Source: an uncultured bacterium
GTDB taxonomy: Bacteria; Planctomycetota; GCA-002687715
Length of the DNA stretch: 41,610 nt
Assembly: GCA_902826835.1 (NCBI GenBank)
Contig: CADEGH010000006.1
Span: 1 to 41,610 of the forward strand
Reading direction: 5' to 3'
The position numbers and the translations under genes were made by a program. Position 1 is the first letter of the stretch, and each line of letters starts with the position of its first letter. Positions 1 through 9,000 of the stretch are shown piece after piece. The notes below the pieces were generated by a model. It saw nothing but the letters and a program-made list of their open reading frames with translations, did no database searches and was not told the origin of the DNA.

Positions 1-1
1 G

Positions 2-928
2 GTGGTGAAGGCGAAGGTCTACGAGCCGGATTGGCGGCAGTCGGAGCGCAGCGAGTACACGCTGGGAGTGGCGCGCATTCTGGCCGCTCTGCTTCCAGAC
101 GGAGTCGAAGCCGGAACGATCTCCACGGTTCCGCTCGGCTTTTGGCCCAAGGAAGATGAGCGCGCGAGACACGATGCCGCGCGCGCCCTGCGCTCCTTGG
201 CCTCGAGGCTCCGGGAGTTGGAAATGGAGACGGGCAAGTGCATCTCCGTCGCCCTCGAACCCGAACCGCTGTGTGCGCTCTCCACCCTCTCGGACGGAGT
301 GCAGTATTGCGAGGATGTTTTGTTCGCGGGCACCAGCGCCTTGCAAGAGTCCGTCCTGCGGCGACACCTCGGGCTCTGTCTCGACTTCTGCCATCAAGCG
401 GTCATGTTCGAATCCGTGGCGGAGCCGCTGATCGCAGCCGAGCGAGCCGGAGTCTCGGTGTTCAAGGCGCAAATTTCCGCGGCCTTGGAGGTCACGCGGC
501 CGCCGGATCGTGCCGACCCGTGGGGCAGCCTTCGTGCGTTCACGGAACCCCGCTTCCTGCATCAAGTCGTGGGCGCCGACGTGGATGGGAGAAGAGCCTC
601 GACCTGGCTCGATCTTCCCGAGCTCTCGACTCGCCCGCCGTCCTCGGACATCGCCACCCTCCGTTGCCATTTCCATGTTCCCATCCACTGGGAGACCACC
701 GGCCGGGTGCGGACGACGCGCGCGTGCTTGGAGGAGATTCGCGACCAGGAGGTGCGCCGCCGCCTTCCGCGGCATCTCGAGGTCGAGACTTACACCTACT
801 CGGTTCTGCCGGGTGGCACGGAGGTGGGCCGGCTTCCCGGAATCATCGCGGAGGAATTGCGCTGGGCGGCGGGCCTGCTCGCGCGGGAAGCGGCGGCGCC
901 GGACAGGTTGAGCGGACATTTTTGCTAG
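2..928 (+). CDS. eboE: EboE-like metabolite traffic protein, 5' end cut off by the window
   Basis: The reading frame is open from the first bases, so the start lies upstream; about 308 residues of the C-terminal part are present. The stretch VYEPDWR followed by YTLGVARILAALLP and ISTVPLGFW matches what I recall of EboE, a TIM-barrel protein of the sugar-phosphate isomerase/epimerase type found in ebo clusters, which are linked to moving a metabolite precursor across the inner membrane. The core keeps acidic and histidine positions typical of metal-binding TIM barrels (EPEPLC, CLDFCHQ, HFHVPIHWE, HLEVETYTY). In EboE the N-terminal part contains a GPFHG-type segment just before the point where this window begins, so roughly 80-100 residues are probably missing. 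The call rests on remembered motifs; a general xylose-isomerase-like barrel is the alternative. No other ebo gene is visible downstream. Confidence 0.6.
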   Translation: MVKAKVYEPDWRQSERSEYTLGVARILAALLPDGVEAGTISTVPLGFWPKEDERARHDAARALRSLASRLRELEMETGKCISVALEPEPLCALSTLSDGVQYCEDVLFAGTSALQESVLRRHLGLCLDFCHQAVMFESVAEPLIAAERAGVSVFKAQISAALEVTRPPDRADPWGSLRAFTEPRFLHQVVGADVDGRRASTWLDLPELSTRPPSSDIATLRCHFHVPIHWETTGRVRTTRACLEEIRDQEVRRRLPRHLEVETYTYSVLPGGTEVGRLPGIIAEELRWAAGLLAREAAAPDRLSGHFC

Positions 929-932
929 TGGC

Positions 933-961
933 TTGACGGCGGCAGTGGGCTCCCTGACAAT
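933..961 (+). promoter_or_regulatory. sigma70-type promoter for the HEAT-repeat gene
   Basis: TTGACG at 933-938 and GACAAT at 956-961 are separated by 17 bases. This is a 5/6 match to the -35 box and a 4/6 match to the -10 box at ideal spacing. It lies just after the eboE-like stop codon and about 20 bases before the next start codon, which leaves a very short leader carrying GGAG at 971-974. Confidence 0.55.
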
Positions 962-982
962 CGGGGCCGTGGAGTTAGCGTG

Positions 983-2149
983 ATGCCCACGGCTCTGGTG
1001 GTTCTCAAGGAATTGGAACGAGCACGGGAGCAACTCGACCGCGATTTCGAGTTCCCCTGGCGCGAGCAGCGCAGCCCCTCTCCGATCTGGAGCCATCCCG
1101 CGCTCCTCCGCGCCTACGAGCTTCTACCCGCAGACTTGCACGAACTCGTCCGGGGCCTACTCGTCCGCGGAGTCATCTTCCGCTGCATGGGTCTCTACCT
1201 GATTGCCGAGCTTCGGCTTTCGGAATTCGCGTTCGAGACGACCGATCATCTCCTGCACGGGCACCTCGCGGTGCGTGCGTTGGCGGCAGCGGCCCTCGGA
1301 TCTCTCGGAGACGAAGCCAGCGTCGAGGGCCTCCTGTTGGTTCGGGACACCGAGCACCCCGAAGTCAAGCGCGCCGTGATCGATGCGTTCGAGCGCCTGC
1401 GTGATGACCGCTGCATCCCCGTGCTCGCGCGCTGGATCGGGCGGAGCGGTGAAGATGAAGGAGTGCGTCGCCGAGTCTGTCGCTGCCTCATCGCGCTCGC
1501 CGATGATGCTTCGATGCCGGCTCTGACTCGAGTGCTGGACGACGAGACCGCCCCCGACGACCTGCGAATTCTGGCGGTCACCGCCCTCCAGCGGATTGGT
1601 GGGCCGGAGTCGCGGACGCGGCGATTGGGCGGGCTGGCCGCGAACCGGCCCATGGTTCGTCAGGCTTGCCTGAACTCGCTCCTCGAAACCTCCGATCCCT
1701 ACTTGGCGTCGGAATTCTTGACGATTGCTTTAGCGCCGACGGGAACGCGCGGGCGCGCCGAGGCTCTGCGTGGTCTTCATCGGCTCGCCACGGCAGAGGC
1801 GATCACCAAGTTGTTGCCGCTCGCCAAAGATCCCGACCTCGAAGTGCGCATCGAGGCGGTGGCGTTCTTCGAGAGGGTAGGCGGAGAAGTCGCGAAGTCG
1901 GGCCTGACTCAGGCCTTGGTCGACCAGGCCCCCGAAGTCGGACTGCAGGGAATGATGGTCGCGGAGCGACTCCTGAAAATCGACTTGTTCGAAGGTTGGA
2001 ACCCGACCGACGTCCTTCAGGACGCCCGGCACTACCGCCTCGCGATCCAGCGTGCGGCCAGTGCGTTGGGGGCGTGGATCCCCAACTCCGGTTCGCATTC
2101 TGCTCCCCCCGTGGCCCCGCCGCGCGTCAAAGGGGTGGAGGCGAGTTAG
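983..2149 (+). CDS. HEAT-repeat protein
   Basis: A protein of 388 residues built mostly of short helical repeats. From about residue 85 onwards there are several HEAT/PBS-lyase-like units with the pattern ALGSLGDEASVEGLL, AFERLRDDRCIPVL, CLIALADDASMPALTRVL, and AVTALQRIGG. Such repeats usually form a solenoid scaffold for protein binding; no catalytic motif is visible. There is no signal peptide and no membrane segment, so it is probably cytoplasmic. A GTG at 980 and an ATG at 983 are both possible starts; I chose ATG because GGAG at 971-974 then sits 8 bases upstream. It has its own promoter-like sequence after the eboE-like gene, and no partner can be named from the context. The extreme C-terminus is proline-rich and probably disordered. 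Confidence 0.75.
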   Translation: MPTALVVLKELERAREQLDRDFEFPWREQRSPSPIWSHPALLRAYELLPADLHELVRGLLVRGVIFRCMGLYLIAELRLSEFAFETTDHLLHGHLAVRALAAAALGSLGDEASVEGLLLVRDTEHPEVKRAVIDAFERLRDDRCIPVLARWIGRSGEDEGVRRRVCRCLIALADDASMPALTRVLDDETAPDDLRILAVTALQRIGGPESRTRRLGGLAANRPMVRQACLNSLLETSDPYLASEFLTIALAPTGTRGRAEALRGLHRLATAEAITKLLPLAKDPDLEVRIEAVAFFERVGGEVAKSGLTQALVDQAPEVGLQGMMVAERLLKIDLFEGWNPTDVLQDARHYRLAIQRAASALGAWIPNSGSHSAPPVAPPRVKGVEAS

Positions 2150-2274
2150 CAGATTCTGCGCGCGCCTCCGCAGCCTGCGAGCCTCGCAATGTCGGCGTTC
2201 CGTCAAGGCGAAGGGCGCGGATCGGTTTCGTGTTGGGGGAGGCGACCGATGACCCGCGAGTCTCGGTGGCGGAC

Positions 2275-2862
2275 CTAATTCACGACGATTCGATTCTTGA
2301 TCCGTTCGACTCCGCGACAACGCATAGCCAGGAGGCCGGCTTTGGCCTTTTGCAAAGCCGTGCGGACGGTGCCCCGCAGGACGATCTGGTTCGATAGGCT
2401 CGCAACTTGCACGTTCACCGGCGAGAGTTCCCGGTCTTGGTCCAGCACCTCCTGCACTTCCCGGGCGAGGTCTCGATCTTCCTCACGTCGGGAGGTCGCG
2501 ATCTGCAGGGAGACGTCGACGCGGTCGATGCCCTGTTCGTCCTCGAGAGAATCTCGAATCGACTGGATCTCATCGGCATCGGAAACCGTGCCCCGGACCA
2601 AAGCTTGGCCTCCCCTCAGGACCAGATCGATCGTGCTCACGTCGACGCCCGCTCGGAACTCAAAGTCGTCCAGGAGACGAAAGGCCAAAAGATCCTCGGC
2701 TGACCAATCCTGACCAGTGAGCTCACCACTCGGGGGGGGCCCCGGGGACTTCGGCTTGGCCGACGAAGCGGCGCCCTTGGCCGGTCGGGTCGGCGCGGAC
2801 TTCTTCTTGGGGGGGCTAGGCGGCTTGCCGGGGTTTTGAGGTGAAGAAGTCGGTTTCGGCAC
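2275..2862 (-). CDS. BON-domain protein with two BON modules
   Basis: A 195-residue protein starting at a GTG. Residues 1-50 are rich in Lys, Pro, Ala and Ser and look disordered. Two BON-type modules follow: about 65-120 (VDLVLRGG-like strand, ALVRGTVSDADEIQSI, GIDRVDVSLQI) and about 130-195 (DLAREVQEVLDQD, NQIVLRGTVRTALQKAKA, GVERIKNRIVV). Each shows the usual order of helix, strand, G-x-V turn, helix and strand. BON domains are generally periplasmic and bind phospholipid or other ligands, but here I see no signal peptide or lipobox in front of the first module, so either it acts in the cytoplasm or it is exported in an unobvious way. It is convergent with the HEAT gene and divergent from leuS, so it is transcribed alone. 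No clear Shine-Dalgarno is visible at the GTG. Confidence 0.72.
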   Translation of the reverse strand: MPKPTSSPQNPGKPPSPPKKKSAPTRPAKGAASSAKPKSPGPPPSGELTGQDWSAEDLLAFRLLDDFEFRAGVDVSTIDLVLRGGQALVRGTVSDADEIQSIRDSLEDEQGIDRVDVSLQIATSRREEDRDLAREVQEVLDQDRELSPVNVQVASLSNQIVLRGTVRTALQKAKAGLLAMRCRGVERIKNRIVVN

Positions 2863-2936
2863 GAAGGCGCGGTATCTAAGGCTTTGGGTCTGGATCTGTC
2901 AACCCCAAGGACGCAAAAACTCATCCCCGGCTGGCA

Positions 2937-2974
2937 CCGCCAAATTGGGCCAAGTGGCGGCTCTGGGCTAACAT
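2937..2974 (+). promoter_or_regulatory. nested dyad overlapping a candidate leuS promoter
   Basis: CCGCCA at 2937-2942 is the reverse complement of TGGCGG at 2955-2960, and inside it TTGG (2945-2948) mirrors CCAA (2950-2953). The same TTGGGC (2945-2950) could serve as a -35 box, with TAACAT (2969-2974) as the -10 box at 18-base spacing. The dyad would therefore cover the -35 region of leuS and could be an operator, but the promoter boxes are imperfect. Confidence 0.3.
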
Positions 2975-3006
2975 ACGTCGCTTTCCCCGGATTCGGAGGT
3001 CCGACC

Positions 3007-5544
3007 GTGCCCTATGACCCGAGTGTGATCGAACCCAAGTGGCAGAAGTTCTGGGAGGACCACCGGACCTTCGAGACGCCGCGGACCCCGGGCGATCGGC
3101 CCAAATACTACATCCTGGACATGTTCCCCTACCCCTCCGGCGCCGGCCTGCATGTGGGCCACGGCGAGGGGTATACCGCCACCGACATTTTGGCGCGCTG
3201 GAAGCGCATGTGCGGCTACGCGGTTCTGCATCCCATGGGGTGGGACGCCTTCGGGCTGCCGGCGGAGCGTGCCGCGGTTCGAGAGGGCATTCACCCCGCC
3301 ATCATCACCAAGCGCAATACCGACAACTTTCGTCGGCAGATCAAACGCCTCGGCTTTTCCTACGACTGGTCGCGCGAGGTCGACACGAGCCACGCCGACT
3401 ACTACCGCTGGACGCAGTGGATTTTTCTTCGACTGCACGAGCGGGGGCTAGCCTACCGGGCCGATGTGGCGGTCAATTGGTGTCCGGCGCTCGGAACGGT
3501 GCTCGCAAACGAGGAGGTGTCTCCCGAGGGCACCTACAAGGAGACGGGCGATCCGGTGGAACGTCGCCTGATGAAGCAGTGGATGCTGCGCATCACGAGT
3601 TACGCCGAGCGCTTGGTCGAAGATCTCGAACTCGTGGACTGGCCCGAGCCGGTCAAGAAAATGCAGCGGGAGTGGATCGGCCGATCCGAAGGTGCGCACA
3701 TCCGCTTTGCGCTCGAAAAGGGTGAGGGGGCGATCGAGGTCTTCACGACGCGCCCGGACACTCTATTGGGCGTGACCTACTGCGTGGTGGCCCCGGAACA
3801 TCCTCTCCTCGCTCGTCTCACGACCCCTGCGCAGTCCGCGTCCGTGCAACGCTACGTCGAAAAGACCCAGCGCAAGAGCGATCGGGACCGTCGCGCCGAT
3901 TCCAAGGAAAAGTCCGGGGTTTTCACGGGATCGTCGGTGATTCACCCGCTCACTGGGGCCAAGATCCCGGTGTGGACGGCCGACTACGTGATCGGAAGCT
4001 ACGGGACCGGGGCGGTCATGGCCGTGCCGGCACACGATCAGCGCGACTTCGAGTTCGCGCAAGCTCACTCTCTACCGGTCGTGATCGTGGTGCGACCGGA
4101 AGGAAGGGAACTTTCTCCGCCTCTGGACCGGGCGTTCGAGGATGACGGAGTCGCGGTCGCTTCGGGCGCGTACTCCGGATTGAAGAGTGAGGAGTTTCGA
4201 CGTCGAGTCACCGCTGATCTGACCGCGGCCGGACGGGGTGAAAAGAAGGTGAGTTATGCACTCCGCGACTGGCTGTTTTCGCGGCAGCGTTATTGGGGAG
4301 AACCGTTCCCGCTCGTGATCGACGCTTCCGGCGAGGCGATCCCGCTCCCGGACGATGCCTTGCCGGTCGAACTCCCCCACCTCGAAGAATTCCGACCGAC
4401 CGATGACGGGCGTCCCCCGCTCGCGCGGGCGACTGAGTGGCTGCGCACTGAAGTGCCCAAGACCAAGGCTCCCGCGGAACGCGAGACCAACACCATGCCG
4501 CAGTGGGCTGGCTCGTGCTGGTACTACTTGCGCTTCTTGGATCCCAAGAACGACCGCATGCCTTTTGATCCCGCGGTGGAAAAGGCGTGGATGCCGGTCG
4601 ATCTGTACGTCGGCGGGGTCGAGCACGCCGTCTTGCACCTCCTCTACGCCCGCTTCTGGCACAAAGTGCTCTACGACCTCGGCATCGTGAGTACCAAGGA
4701 GCCCTTCCAGCGCCTGTTCAACCAGGGCATGATTTTGGCCCCGAGTTACCAGGATGCCCAGGGACGCTACTGGCACGAAAGCGCGATCGAGACCGGGCCC
4801 GATGGTCTCCGCACGACGGACGGGCACCTGCCCGTGAAGTCGCAGGTCGAGAAAATGTCCAAGTCCATGCTGAACGTCGTGAGCCCCGACGACGTGATTG
4901 CCGCGCACGGTGCCGACGCCATGCGCCTGTACGAGATGTTCATGGGGCCCCTGGATGCGACCAAACCCTGGCAGACTTCGGGTATCGAAGGGGTCTACCG
5001 CTTCTTGCAACGCGGCTGGCGACTCATGTTCACCGGCGACGACGACCGCCTCGCCGAGGAGGTGAAGGATGTCGCTCCCGAAGCCTCGGCCCGACGGTTC
5101 CTCGCCCGCACAGTCTCGGGGGTGACTGAAGATCTCAAGCACCTGCGATTCAACACCGCCATCGCGAAGCTCATGGAGTTGGTCAACGAGTTGAATCAGG
5201 CGCCGGTCCGGCCCCTCTCGACGATGCGCACCTTCGTGCTCTTGGTCGCGCCCTTCGCACCGCACTGGGCAGAAGAGGTCTGGGCGAAGCTCGGAGGCAA
5301 GACCACCCTGGCCTACGAGCCCTGGCCGACCTTCGACCCGGCCGACCTTGTGGAGACCGAGGTCGAACTCCCAATCTGCGTGAACGGCAAGGTCAAGGGG
5401 AGAATCATGGTCGGCAAAACCGCGGACGAGGCCCAGGTCGTGGCCAAGGCCCTGGCCGACCCGAACCTCCTCCGCATCCTCGCCGGGGCGACCCCCAAAA
5501 AGGTCATTTTTGTGCCTAACAAGATGGTCAATATCGTGGTTTGA
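3007..5544 (+). CDS. leuS: leucyl-tRNA synthetase
   Basis: Class I aminoacyl-tRNA synthetase that charges tRNA-Leu, 845 residues, close to the usual bacterial length. The HIGH-type motif is HVGH at residues 49-52 within PYPSGAGLHVGHGEGY, and the signature lysine loop is KMSKS at 616-620. The CP1 editing domain is intact: TTRPDTLLGVTY and GTGAVMAVPAHDQRD are the hydrolytic site that clears mischarged tRNA, with the conserved aspartate in AHDQRD. The C-terminal anticodon-binding and small terminal domains end in KKVIFVPNKMVNIVV. The frame stays open to 2884, but I start at GTG 3007: GGAGG lies at 2995-2999, 7 bases upstream, and family proteins begin with a YDPSVIEPKWQ-like segment exactly there. 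It is followed after 118 bases by rpmB on the same strand. Confidence 0.97.
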   Translation: MPYDPSVIEPKWQKFWEDHRTFETPRTPGDRPKYYILDMFPYPSGAGLHVGHGEGYTATDILARWKRMCGYAVLHPMGWDAFGLPAERAAVREGIHPAIITKRNTDNFRRQIKRLGFSYDWSREVDTSHADYYRWTQWIFLRLHERGLAYRADVAVNWCPALGTVLANEEVSPEGTYKETGDPVERRLMKQWMLRITSYAERLVEDLELVDWPEPVKKMQREWIGRSEGAHIRFALEKGEGAIEVFTTRPDTLLGVTYCVVAPEHPLLARLTTPAQSASVQRYVEKTQRKSDRDRRADSKEKSGVFTGSSVIHPLTGAKIPVWTADYVIGSYGTGAVMAVPAHDQRDFEFAQAHSLPVVIVVRPEGRELSPPLDRAFEDDGVAVASGAYSGLKSEEFRRRVTADLTAAGRGEKKVSYALRDWLFSRQRYWGEPFPLVIDASGEAIPLPDDALPVELPHLEEFRPTDDGRPPLARATEWLRTEVPKTKAPAERETNTMPQWAGSCWYYLRFLDPKNDRMPFDPAVEKAWMPVDLYVGGVEHAVLHLLYARFWHKVLYDLGIVSTKEPFQRLFNQGMILAPSYQDAQGRYWHESAIETGPDGLRTTDGHLPVKSQVEKMSKSMLNVVSPDDVIAAHGADAMRLYEMFMGPLDATKPWQTSGIEGVYRFLQRGWRLMFTGDDDRLAEEVKDVAPEASARRFLARTVSGVTEDLKHLRFNTAIAKLMELVNELNQAPVRPLSTMRTFVLLVAPFAPHWAEEVWAKLGGKTTLAYEPWPTFDPADLVETEVELPICVNGKVKGRIMVGKTADEAQVVAKALADPNLLRILAGATPKKVIFVPNKMVNIVV

Positions 5545-5662
5545 CCTGCAAAAAGTGGCCCCCTCGCGGGCTGCGGCGGGCTTTTCCGCTTGAGACTTCC
5601 GGCCTGCCTGCCACAATCTCCGACCCCACTTGGGGCCATCCTAGACATTTGCGGAGCCGAGC

Positions 5663-5992
5663 ATGCCTCGCGTCTGCCAGATCACCGGCAAAAAAACTCA
5701 GTTCGGAAACCAGATCACCCGCCGCGGTAAGGCGAAGCGCGAGGGCGGTGTCGGTAAGAAGACCACCGGCATCAACCGCCGCACCTTCAAGCCGAACCTC
5801 CAGGTCATCACGATCGAGCTACCCAACGGCGGCGTCAAGCGCCTCCGGGTGGCGACCAGCGTGATCAAGCGCGGTGTGGTCACCATCCCCTACGAGGGCG
5901 GGCGTATCACCCTGCCGATTCGTAAGGCCACCCGCGGGCGCAACCAGCGCCGCCTGCAAGCGCTCGGAATCGCCAAAAAGGCCGCTTCCTGA
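5663..5992 (+). CDS. rpmB: 50S ribosomal protein L28
   Basis: A basic 109-residue protein that opens with MPRVCQITGKKTQFGN, the L28 hallmark. It is longer than the 78-residue E. coli protein, with an insertion of basic and glycine residues (RRGKAKREGGVGKKTTG) before the FKPNLQ strand and a basic C-terminal extension ending in IAKKAAS. This long form resembles what I remember for planctomycetes and supports that assignment. Only one cysteine (C5) is present, so a zinc ribbon is unlikely. A GGAG-like purine run lies shortly upstream of the ATG. The gene stands alone, without rpmG beside it, and is convergent with the lyase gene. Confidence 0.93.
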   Translation: MPRVCQITGKKTQFGNQITRRGKAKREGGVGKKTTGINRRTFKPNLQVITIELPNGGVKRLRVATSVIKRGVVTIPYEGGRITLPIRKATRGRNQRRLQALGIAKKAAS

Positions 5993-6038
5993 GTCGCGGC
6001 CCGGGGTCGCTCCGCGGCCCCGATCGCTGATCATCACG

Positions 6039-6075
6039 AAAAAAAACGGCGAGGGCCCGAGGGCTCCTCGCCGTT
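6039..6075 (-). terminator. rho-independent terminator of the polysaccharide lyase gene
   Basis: A perfect 10-base stem (6045-6054 with 6066-6075) is extended inside by GCCC/GGGC, and on the minus strand it is followed by eight T residues (A run at 6039-6046 on the plus strand). It lies 23 bases after the lyase stop codon. On the plus strand there is no T run, so it probably stops rpmB transcripts poorly. Confidence 0.85.
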
Positions 6076-6097
6076 GATGCTTCGGGGAAGCTGCGGA

Positions 6098-9000
6098 TTA
6101 CAAGTTCACGTCGTTGTAGAGATCCTGGCCGAAGGGGCTCGTGACCGAGGCTCCGATCGTGATGCCAGGAATCGAGGGTACGGCTCGACCGAGAGACTCG
6201 AACCCGACTTCGCGGAGTCCGAGCGGTACCACCGTCAGCCCTTGCAGGTGGGGCGTTGCCATCGTCTCGACCATCTGGGACTGGATCAGCCACTGGATGG
6301 TGATTTGAGAGTCCATTCGCTGATTCTGGTACCAGAGCGAAGTGTCTTCGGCATCCAGGAACTGCGGACAGTGGAACACGAAGGCCGAGCGGCCGGTGGT
6401 GGCCGATGACCAAAAGACCACCCCCTGCGGAGTGGTGCCGTTCTCTTCGCTGTCGAAGTAGGTGATGTCATCCAGGAAAGACCCGGCTTGGACTTGGGCG
6501 CGCAGGTAGAGAGCCGCAGTCCACGGCCCCACCACGATCGAGGCTCGCTCGACTCCGGCCGCATCGAGCACGCGGATCGTGCCGAGAGCGGGGTTGGCGT
6601 GGCAGGAGACACGCACGCCGGTGTGGGACGGCTGCACGGGGATCACGGCCGTTCCGAGCAACGCGGTTCCCCTGCCGAAAGTCACGGTGACCTGGCTCGG
6701 GCTGGGCCGGGAGATCGTGGCTCGGAAAAGGTCCTCGGAGTTCAGAGTCGTGCCCGCGAGGAGCGAGGCAGCCGAGAGCAGGGTGGTGCCAAACTCCACG
6801 GTGGCGCCGAAGGCGAACGGGCGAACCGCGACGGGGGCTCCCCCAAGGAGGCTCAGGGTCGCCGAGCCGGAGCTCGCGGTGAATCGCTCATCCGGAGTGA
6901 TGATCACGTTTCCGGTGACGTCCGCATCTCCGATGTCACCTTCGATGAAGGTGTAGGCCCGATCGGTCAACGATCGCGGCGGCACCGGTGCGGGACCGGC
7001 CCGGAGGGTGCCTTCGATTTGTGTGAAGGCGACTGCTTGGCCATCGATGGTCAGGGCGCTCACGCTCCACGGAACGCGCACGACGAGGCCAACCTGCCCG
7101 AGGGGGCCGGGGTAGACCTGAGTGACTTCCACGCGGCCGCCGCGCGCCGAAAGTACGACCGGCACGCTCGTGAGGGCCAGGGTGGTGTTCTCGTGGACGA
7201 GAATCTCGCCCTCGCCCATCACGAACTCTTCCACGCTCCCGCTCGCGAATCTTAGCCAGGCGACGCGGGCGTTGCTCGAGGTAGCGACATCGCGAATCTC
7301 GCCGCTGGCCCGAGCGGCCAAGATCTTGTCGGTGAAGGTGCCCCTCACGTGGGTTCCGCCGACGGTGTTGGCGGAGGGGCCGGTCAGCGGCTGCACGGAC
7401 GCGGGTGCGTCTTTCCCGTGCAGGCTGAGCAGGGTCGCGCTCACGCCGGTGGTGCGGACGCGATTGCGGAAGAAGGTGAGTCCGCTATTCGCCGCGGTCG
7501 AGGTCCCGGGCAAGACCGTGACCGAACTCGGGGAGAGGAACACCGAGCGAAGGGTCTTGCCGTTGGCCGTGACCGTCATGGGGCTTGCGGCGGTGCCGGC
7601 TCCACTCGCGGCGGAGGCACTGTGGAACAGAGTGTCGTAGTTCCGGCTCGTGGTGTCTTTGCGAACCCGGTCCAAGAGGATCAGGTACGGCGAGCTCGGG
7701 TCCTTGATCATGAGGGTGGAGCGGGAGGCCTCCGCCATCATCCACATGTTTTCGTGGCTGCCGCGCACGTAGTCGGCGCCTTTGGAAAGGAGCAGCGCTT
7801 CCTTCCTGCCCAAGAAGCGTCCGTTGGGTGAGGGTGGGCTGTAGTAGTTGTTCCCGCTGCCATTGAAGCCGGTCACGCCGTCCGCGACCACGATGTTGTG
7901 ATCGGTAGACTGGGAGCCTGCCCAAGTTCCACCCTGGGCGGAATAGCCGAGATCGAGGAACTGAAATTGTCCTTCAGAGGCGATGGAGAGGTGGCCGTCA
8001 TCCTCGTGGCTGTGGTTCATCCACTCGTCGCGGATCTGGTAGAAAGCGCCGAAGTTGGTTTCGGAGGCATTGGTGGAGTTGTGCAAGAAGGCCATGCCTC
8101 CAGTGCCGACTCCGGAATAGGCGCTCGTTTTGTTGCCACTCGGCGTGCCCTCGTTCAGATTGTCACGGAAGAAGCTCGATGCGACTTCCGGCCGCACCGC
8201 GGTCAGGCCCAGCGGGTAGTAGAGCAGCTTGCTCAGATAGGGGCTGAAAGCTTGGCTCGGGGTGTAGTTCGAAGCGGGATCGAGGGCCATGAATCGCTCG
8301 AGGGCCCAGAACGCTTCCTGATCCTGAGTGCGCTGCACGATGTAGTAGAGCACCGTGTCGAGGCGCGTGCCCTTGTGGGAAGGCGAAGAGTCGCCGGTCC
8401 ACACGAGGCTATTGCCGAAGAGCGACGCGACGAGCCAACGACCTGCCTTGAGCATGTTCGTGCCGGCCAGATAGTCGCCGAGCCCGCAGTTTTGCGCTGC
8501 GACCGCGGCATGGATCGAGTACAGGCAGCCGTAGCTTGAGTAACCGTAGCTCTCGTCGATGGAGCCGTCCGGCGAGACGCCGTCATTCCATCCGGCGCGA
8601 AGCTTGGCGAGAGCTTGGTTCAAGTCGGTTTGGAGGTTCGGATAAGCGGTGGTGTCGCCCCAAATGGCCATCAACGCCATCGCGAGTCCGGTATTGAACG
8701 CGAAGCTGTAGTTGTCAACCGCGGCCGTGTAGGAGCTGTACCCTGCGACCGGAGAGGCTCCGGTCTTGATCGCGTTGCACCAGGCGATCAAGTGGTTGAT
8801 CACGGTGGTGCGTTCGGCCGCTGACAAGAGCGGGAAGACCAGGTCGTAGGTGATCGCCAGTCCAGCGGGATAGCTGCTGGAAACATACGAGGCGCTTCCG
8901 GTCGGCGTGAGTGTGGCGCACGCTGCGAGCAGCGCTGCCTTGGCGTTGTTCCCGCAGGTCAGGTTGCCGTTCAACGCGTAGTGGAAGGCGACTTCCTGCA

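Noticed and set aside
2932..2950. sigma54 promoter (TGGCAC followed by TTGG)
   Set aside because: The spacing between the two elements is two bases too long for a -24/-12 promoter.
2884..3006. 41-residue N-terminal extension of leucyl-tRNA synthetase
   Set aside because: It is not family-like, and GTG 3007 has GGAGG at ideal spacing.
4072..5616. Long open frame of 514 codons on the minus strand
   Set aside because: It is antisense to leuS, which has all family motifs. Long antisense frames are common in GC-rich coding DNA, and its translation shows no recognisable domain.
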